A stretch of DNA of 64,000 nucleotides from Symsagittifera roscoffensis. Taxonomy: Eukaryota > Xenacoelomorpha > Acoela > Convolutidae. Positions 61,901 to 64,000 of the stretch are shown here, piece by piece. The stretch is taken from the NCBI RefSeq assembly GCF_963678635.1, contig NC_087065.1:40299430-40363429 (forward strand). The letters are read 5' to 3'. The translations under genes and the position numbers were made by a program. Each line of letters begins with the position of its first letter. The first letter of the stretch is position 1. The notes below the pieces were generated by a model that was given only the letters and a program-made list of their open reading frames with translations, ran no database searches and had not been told where the DNA came from.

Positions 61901-63777
61901 TCTCGTAAAACTTTTGATAACCTGAACATTCTGAGAGTGAGTCCGTCGAGTGCCATCAAATTAGCCGTTCCGAGCAGACTCAAGTCAAATTCATCGATAC
62001 TCCTCAATCCGTACATGGCCGCGAACGCCCTTCTGATCTGGAGGGAGAGTAGCCACGCCTTGCCCATGTTGCCTCCATTAGTCATGACCGCGTTAGTTAT
62101 TCCTATCACACTTGAGAACTGACTCGAAAATATGTCTTGAGTTGTTATTCCCGAGGCTAATTTCTTCAACTGCAGTAGAGCTTTCTCGTTCACATTGGTA
62201 AGAGGCCCCGCTTCTTTTCGGTACAGCTTGTAGATGACAGTTTTCTACAAAAAAGGCCGACAATTTTACACAGAGGCGAAGCTGCGCTTTGCAAACACTA
62301 GCGAGTACACGACCAGAAAACAGCTCTATGAAGTTAAATAAGAAAAAGTAGAAATAAACCTCGAATTGGCAAAAACTCGGCTACGAGGATTCGAATCTGC
62401 GACCTACTGCAATCAAGAGATTTTGAGTCTCGCGCACTATCCACTCAGTCACGCAAGCTTATCAACCGACAAACACTAGTCACGAATAAAGCAGCTTCAT
62501 ATGCTTGTTAATTGCCAATGCGATTCAGCATAAATGGCACCAAATACAAATAGACTCAATTTTGCAAGTAAAAATTTGGAATGTAACAAACTGAGGGCAT
62601 CCACACTACCTTTGCATAAAATAAATCGCAAAGCCTTAAGTCACATTATGTATAAACTATGCATTTCAAAAAACTGCGAGATATATTGAGTTAGAAAATT
62701 TCTGAAATCGAGTTATCATTTTTTTATGGATCAAATCACTTTTTTCGGTTCAATTGATGAATTAAAAATGCATCAACTGTGTTAACTTGTTACTATTCGA
62801 ATTTCAAAGCACATGCAATGAAAAAGCTGTAAAGGTGCCCCAAATTAGTACTAATATTTGCGACTTAGGTTGGAAAACAGGAAGGTTCGTACTAAAACAC
62901 TTCGCAAGTGTAAATATTCAAATTGTACAGGAAATATTTGAATCAGAAACTATTATCTTACTGTCACTATTTTTTTCTAAAATTAAACAAATTTACCAAA
63001 TTTCAAGGGTTAATTTGATTTTAAAAATGCTGCAAATTCTGATGGCCGACAGAGTTTGTCTGACTAACAATTCTAAGAACAATGCTATACCTGGAAATCA
63101 GACCACGATTGACTGGCAACTTTTTCTCCCATGGCAGATGTCAATTGCACCTCTCCATTGTCATTGACTTCAAACCCCAACTGGGACAGAGACTGCAGTT
63201 CAGAGAGGAACACTTGGGGAGGCAATTCCATGGACAACTCCGGACCCAGTGACGTAACAACCATCTCCGTGAGACTTTTCGATGTTGAAACAGTCAGCTA
63301 AAACAGACCAAATAGTTTAAGCCAGAAGGCAAGGAAGCTTCAAAAAAAACGAAGGTTGAACAAAACCCACAATTTGGCCTCATGCTTCGACAAATTGATG
63401 GTCATCAAGACATCTCCCTAACTGGGATGTGATAACCCTTTGAAAGCAAACTTTTTACTTGTCATGCATTGCGTGCATTTTTACTAAAACTAGAGTGGAC
63501 CGGCTAAAAATAGACCAGTTTCTTATCTTCAAATGGGATCCCATTCCTGCCTGAAAGACGGGTTACATAGTCGTTCTGTTTATATTCCGAAAAATACCTG
63601 TCCGCTGATGGCGAATTTCTGTGCTGGAGTGAGTGGGAACTTGTGTCTCGATCTGACAGCTAGATCCTTCAACAGCACCAGTTGCAAGTTGATGGTGCTG
63701 ACTTCCATGGTTATGAATCTGTTGTAGTTTAGAAACGGAATCAGACGTCTCAAATTCTCCAGGTCTCTGCTATTCAA
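43586..63777 (-). CDS. Stereocilin/otoancorin/mesothelin-like surface protein, multi-exon, 5' end outside the window
   Basis: At least twelve coding exons totalling about 1,000 residues. In vertebrates the family includes stereocilin, otoancorin and mesothelin: extracellular or apical-surface proteins of superhelical repeats, often GPI-anchored. Evidence: repeated short helical units with family-like phrases (GWTDAEILAIGS, WSLMDLEWMQPEEL, MTIEQVIAMKPVQWGALNDG, HVIPIIPPSTLKKL), and a last exon ending in a small-residue site (AASS) plus a hydrophobic tail as in GPI signals. A poly-Asn stretch lies in the middle. Splice phases agree for exons 63777-56410, 51361/48008 and 44924/43944. Junctions 53938/51615 and 46906/44924 do not match in phase, so small exons are probably missed. 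It could instead be an unrelated helical-repeat protein. The introns carry most of the local repeats. Confidence 0.55.
44000..44340. repeat. Dispersed repeat family 3, copy
   Basis: Shares CTTTGAATTTCTAGAACAAT, ATGATTGACACTTTT, AAACTGGATCA, AAAAAATCATCACGACCTAT and AAGAGTC blocks with copies at 46190, 46650, 49010 and 52580. Confidence 0.6.
44787..44924 (-). CDS. Surface-protein gene, visible exon 11
   Basis: 138 bp; acceptor TTTGTTAG, donor G|GTAAGA. Encodes SGWTDAEILAIGSPL, characteristic of the family. Its incoming phase does not match exon 10, so an exon between them is probably missed. Confidence 0.65.
45138..45368. mobile_element. Small inverted-repeat element built from iterated 18-mers
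   Basis: TTCGTAATAAGCGACAA-type units, three to four at the left and about three in inverse orientation at the right (TTGTCGCCTGTTACGAA), around a unique 120-bp middle. Inserted within a family 3 repeat, whose two parts resume on either side. No coding capacity. Confidence 0.7.
45658..46016 (-). repeat. tRNA-Leu-like repeat family 1, copy 2 (short form)
   Basis: Starts AGGCAAAGCTGCGCTTC, has a decayed tRNA module at about 45775-45850, and ends near CTCGCAAACTCGATGGTGTA. Lacks the AAACCACATTATG block of the long form. Confidence 0.65.
46130..46560. repeat. Dispersed repeat family 3, copy
   Basis: Runs from ACAGTTGGAAAAG to CAGCAAGACCGATATAAGAG; contains a TGCTGTTCGATAGTGGAGTT block also seen at 45450, 49230 and 58990. 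Confidence 0.6.
46580..46890. repeat. Dispersed repeat family 3, copy
   Basis: Directly follows the previous copy in the same orientation (CAGCTGGAAAAGAGTCAATG to ATCGCGACCTACATAAGA). Confidence 0.6.
46906..47016 (-). CDS. Surface-protein gene, visible exon 10
   Basis: 111 bp; acceptor TGTACTTTTAG, perfect GTAAGT donor. Encodes YKLFPAGMETWDIKSLGEF and GMRPVDLARFYTETY, a repeat unit like others in the family. Confidence 0.65.
47863..48008 (-). CDS. Surface-protein gene, visible exon 9
   Basis: Acceptor TTTGCTTAG, phase 0, matching exon 8. Encodes GFGNIPAEYLIQMGSIALTM and EWELRALKI. Donor unclear: AA|GTGGCA (47863) fits the next exon; CAG|GTGATG (47898) is the better consensus but does not fit in phase. 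Confidence 0.6.
48955..49480. repeat. Dispersed repeat family 3, copy
   Basis: GGAAAAGAGTCAATGAACG to ACGTTTATCGACTCTTAAA, with a nested or duplicated CACGGCCTATATAAAAGA end. Confidence 0.6.
49813..50160 (-). repeat. tRNA-Leu-like repeat family 1, copy 3 (short form)
   Basis: CGCTTCGCAAACACTAGCGA start, decayed tRNA module near 49940-50000 with TCAGCCACGTGCGCC, end near CTAGCTGCTCGTTAGAG. Confidence 0.6.
50690..50765 (-). repeat. tRNA-like module, unassigned
   Basis: On the minus strand TGGCCTTGAGGTAACGC resembles an A-box region and GGGTTCGAAACTG a B box, about 50 bp apart. It lacks a convincing acceptor stem, so it is more likely a repeat remnant than a gene. Confidence 0.4.
51361..51615 (-). 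CDS. Surface-protein gene, visible exon 8
   Basis: Donor ATG|GTAAAT, phase 0. Acceptor TTGGTAG at 51616-51618 or two bases later; neither fits exon 7 in phase. Encodes WTYALLSILEYFDYLQQR and WSLMDLEWMQPEELSRCIF. Confidence 0.6.
52241..53585 (+). repeat. Recent 672-673-bp tandem duplication
   Basis: AGCAGCCAACAAACAGTTGG starts at 52241 and at 52914. The two units are almost identical; differences seen are one C in a C-rich run near 52380 and one base near 52785. Each unit holds a family 3 repeat, the GCATTCATA hairpin and the TTCGCAAACACTAGCGAGAA start of a tRNA-like repeat. Confidence 0.9.
53541..53888 (-). repeat. tRNA-Leu-like repeat family 1, copy 4 (short form)
   Basis: CACTTCGCAAACACTAGCGA start, decayed tRNA module near 53640-53705, end GCAAGCTAGCAAGTGTAATA. 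Lies 50 bp downstream of exon 7. Confidence 0.6.
53938..54387 (-). CDS. Surface-protein gene, visible exon 7 (poly-Asn)
   Basis: Encodes a helical segment (MQQQQNIADCYVRMSRVALD), then an acidic low-complexity stretch of about 20 Asn mixed with Asp, then a basic RQRR motif near the end. Acceptor either CCAG at 54388 (phase fits exon 6) or TTTAG at 54360. Donor GAG|GTATTT. The Helitron at 54406 ends only about 20-50 bp upstream of this exon. Confidence 0.6.
54406..55634 (-). mobile_element. Helitron with internal satellite, copy 2
   Basis: On the minus strand it begins TCTATTATATATTTAATTGC (55634, A before it) and ends with GAAGCACCGGAGGTGA, eight or nine bases and CTAG (54406-54409), T after it. 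The stem is slightly decayed. The interior holds about six ~165-bp satellite units. 1229 bp, no coding frame. Lies in the intron before exon 7. Confidence 0.85.
54480..55480 (-). repeat. ~165-bp satellite array inside Helitron copy 2
   Basis: Repeated TTTGAGCAGTCATATTTGGA, CATATCTCGAAAACTACAAG and CAACTACAGGGTTG blocks, inverted relative to the array at 31700. Confidence 0.75.
55768..56067 (-). repeat. tRNA-Leu-like repeat family 1, copy 5 (short form)
   Basis: TTCGCTCGCAAACACAAG start, tRNA module about 55855-55920 (GAGCCACGTATGC), end near CTAGCTGCTCGCAAGCGTA. Confidence 0.6.
56154..56410 (-). CDS. Surface-protein gene, visible exon 6
   Basis: Acceptor TTTTTTGTGTAG restores a split Ser codon. 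Encodes TIAQLSHSLCSIVPPQHATV and a basic helix. The donor is uncertain: G|GTGTGA at 56154 is phase-compatible with an acceptor at 54387; the frame stays open to 56125. Confidence 0.6.
56663..56956 (-). CDS. Surface-protein gene, visible exon 5
   Basis: 294 bp; acceptor TTTTATTGCAG, perfect GTGAGT donor, phase continuous with exon 4. Encodes LTSGDFEILGHLACDIPAS and a WFTEAQGKALFKKL unit. Preceded by a 4.5-kb intron holding two tRNA-like repeat copies. Confidence 0.7.
57365..57600 (-). repeat. tRNA-like repeat family 2, copy 3
   Basis: On the minus strand the A-box region CATGGCGCGAGTGCGCAG is followed by the B box GCTGTTCGATTCCGGG about 40 bp on. Best preserved of three copies (others at 30885 and 34870). 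Confidence 0.6.
57876..58556 (-). repeat. tRNA-Leu-like repeat family 1, copy 6 (long form)
   Basis: AGGCAAAGCTGCGCTTC start, tRNA module about 57993-58075 with GATTCGAATC B box and TGGTCAGTG A-box part, long conserved 5'-side block with AAACCACATCATGTATAAA, end CTTTGCAAGTGTAATAA. Confidence 0.75.
58885..59150. repeat. Dispersed repeat family 3, copy
   Basis: CTAGAAATCGATCAAGTTTT, CTGTTCAATAGTGGAGTT and CAAACCCCAAAAAAG blocks match 45400-45560. Followed by a GGCGAAGCGGAGCCTCGCAC repeat tail. Confidence 0.55.
60090..60195 (-). repeat. Single unit of the ~165-bp satellite
   Basis: GTCATATATCGAACACG, TTTGAGCAGTCATATTTGGA and CTCTGACAGCAC match the Helitron satellite; here without Helitron ends. 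Confidence 0.6.
60485..61153 (-). repeat. tRNA-Leu-like repeat family 1, copy 7 (long form)
   Basis: TTGCGCTTCGCAAACACAAG start. The tRNA module at about 60592-60660 reads on the minus strand ATGGCCGAGCGGGCAGGGC and GGGTCGAATCC, the best A box of the set. End GATTTGCAAGTGTGAAC. Confidence 0.75.
61192..61222. repeat. GCATTCAT hairpin end, copy 4
   Basis: GCATTCAT and ATGAATGC arms, preceded by AAGCACATATACCTAAAG and followed by ACTTCTGCAGTTATTAGA, as at 52816 and 53488. Confidence 0.6.
61474..61713 (-). CDS. Surface-protein gene, visible exon 4
   Basis: 240 bp; acceptor TTTTTTAG completes a split Ser codon, donor CAG|GTAAAA. Encodes GLNAADCQDVISKIGGLEDV, then a basic, serine-rich linker. Confidence 0.7.
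61922..62244 (-). CDS. Surface-protein gene, visible exon 3
   Basis: 323 bp; acceptor TTTTTTGTAG, donor CAG|GTTATC, phase 0 to 2. Encodes KKLASGITTQDIFSSQ and AWLLSLQIRRAFAAMYGL, all-helical. Confidence 0.7.
62270..62925 (-). repeat. tRNA-Leu-like repeat family 1, copy 8 (long form)
   Basis: GAGGCGAAGCTGCGCTTTGC start (imperfect GCGAAGC/GCTTTGC stem), tRNA module about 62391-62470 with GATTCGAATC, a TCTC/GAGA arm and TGAGTGGATAG, end CACTTCGCAAGTGTAAA. Fills most of the intron between visible exons 2 and 3. Confidence 0.75.
63091..63297 (-). CDS. Surface-protein gene, visible exon 2
   Basis: 69 codons, phase 0; acceptor CTGTTTTAG, donor CAG|GTATAG. Encodes SLGPELSMELPPQVFLSELQ, typical of the amphipathic repeat units of this family. 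Confidence 0.7.
63598..63777 (-). CDS. Surface-protein gene, visible exon 1
   Basis: 60 codons, phase 0 both sides; acceptor TTTACCTCAG, donor CAG|GTATTT. Encodes LNSRDLENLRRLIPFLNYN and a basic helical stretch ending FAISGQ. Confidence 0.7.
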
Positions 63778-64000
63778 CTGAGGTAAAAACAAACCGAAAT
63801 TAAAACAAGGATAGCCGGTTGCTGTGCCAATCAAACAGAATTTCCGACCATAATCTCAAAAAAGTAAAACAGGTTTTTAAAATTAGTATAGTTTTTTTGC
63901 ATTAGGAAAGTTGGACAACAGTTTTGGTAGAAAATGACTAGAAAAATTTTTAAAAAAATCGAAAACAAAGTTTTTCGCAGAATTTTTTTAAATTTTGAAT
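63778..64000 (-). other. Intron sequence at the right edge
   Basis: AT-rich, upstream of visible exon 1; no further exon can be supported before the window ends. Confidence 0.4.

Overview
The window is a piece of an AT-rich animal (metazoan, probably invertebrate) nuclear genome. Three things point there: protein-coding genes on the minus strand split by spliceosomal introns with GT/AG borders; recognisable animal proteins (PSMD9, an Arf-family GTPase, a stereocilin/otoancorin/mesothelin-like protein); and a dense mix of eukaryotic transposons (Ty3/gypsy LTR element, non-LTR element, hAT, Helitrons, Helentron-like elements, tRNA-derived repeats). I cannot name the species. There is no operon structure, no ribosome binding site and no genuine rRNA or tRNA gene that I can support.

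Layout. 1-12113: a tandem array of a dead Ty3/gypsy retroelement on the minus strand, about 4.84 kb per unit, with two complete internal regions bounded by three short LTR-like segments and partial units at each side. 12114-25462: a transposon graveyard. It includes a Helentron-like element split by a hAT transposon (perfect 8-bp target duplication) that itself carries a decayed LINE, a second RT fragment, a 25-bp minisatellite and three copies of a 0.5-kb hairpin-ended element. 25746-26401: an inverted-repeat element packed with GTGGATTCCGC-type motifs. 26966-27544: an intronless Arf-family GTPase gene on the plus strand, the only plus-strand gene. 28887-36113: more of the same elements, including a Helitron with textbook ends that contains about nine copies of a roughly 165-bp satellite.

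36769-41841 holds a complete three-exon PSMD9 gene (minus strand). From 43586 to beyond the right edge runs a multi-exon gene, also minus strand, for a stereocilin/otoancorin/mesothelin-like surface protein whose last exon ends in a hydrophobic, GPI-signal-like tail. At least twelve exons are visible; its 5' end is off the window. Its introns are packed with a tRNA-Leu-like repeat (eight copies, all in gene orientation), another dispersed repeat family, two Helitrons nearby and a fresh 672-bp tandem duplication.

PSMD9 is a proteasome base assembly chaperone, the Arf protein a membrane-traffic GTPase and the third protein an extracellular or apical-surface protein, so there is no sign that the three genes work in one pathway. 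The most interesting part is the repeat biology: internal satellites inside Helitrons, Helentron-like asymmetric ends in two families, a repeat with an internal rather than 5' tRNA-like module, and amplification of an already dead retroelement.
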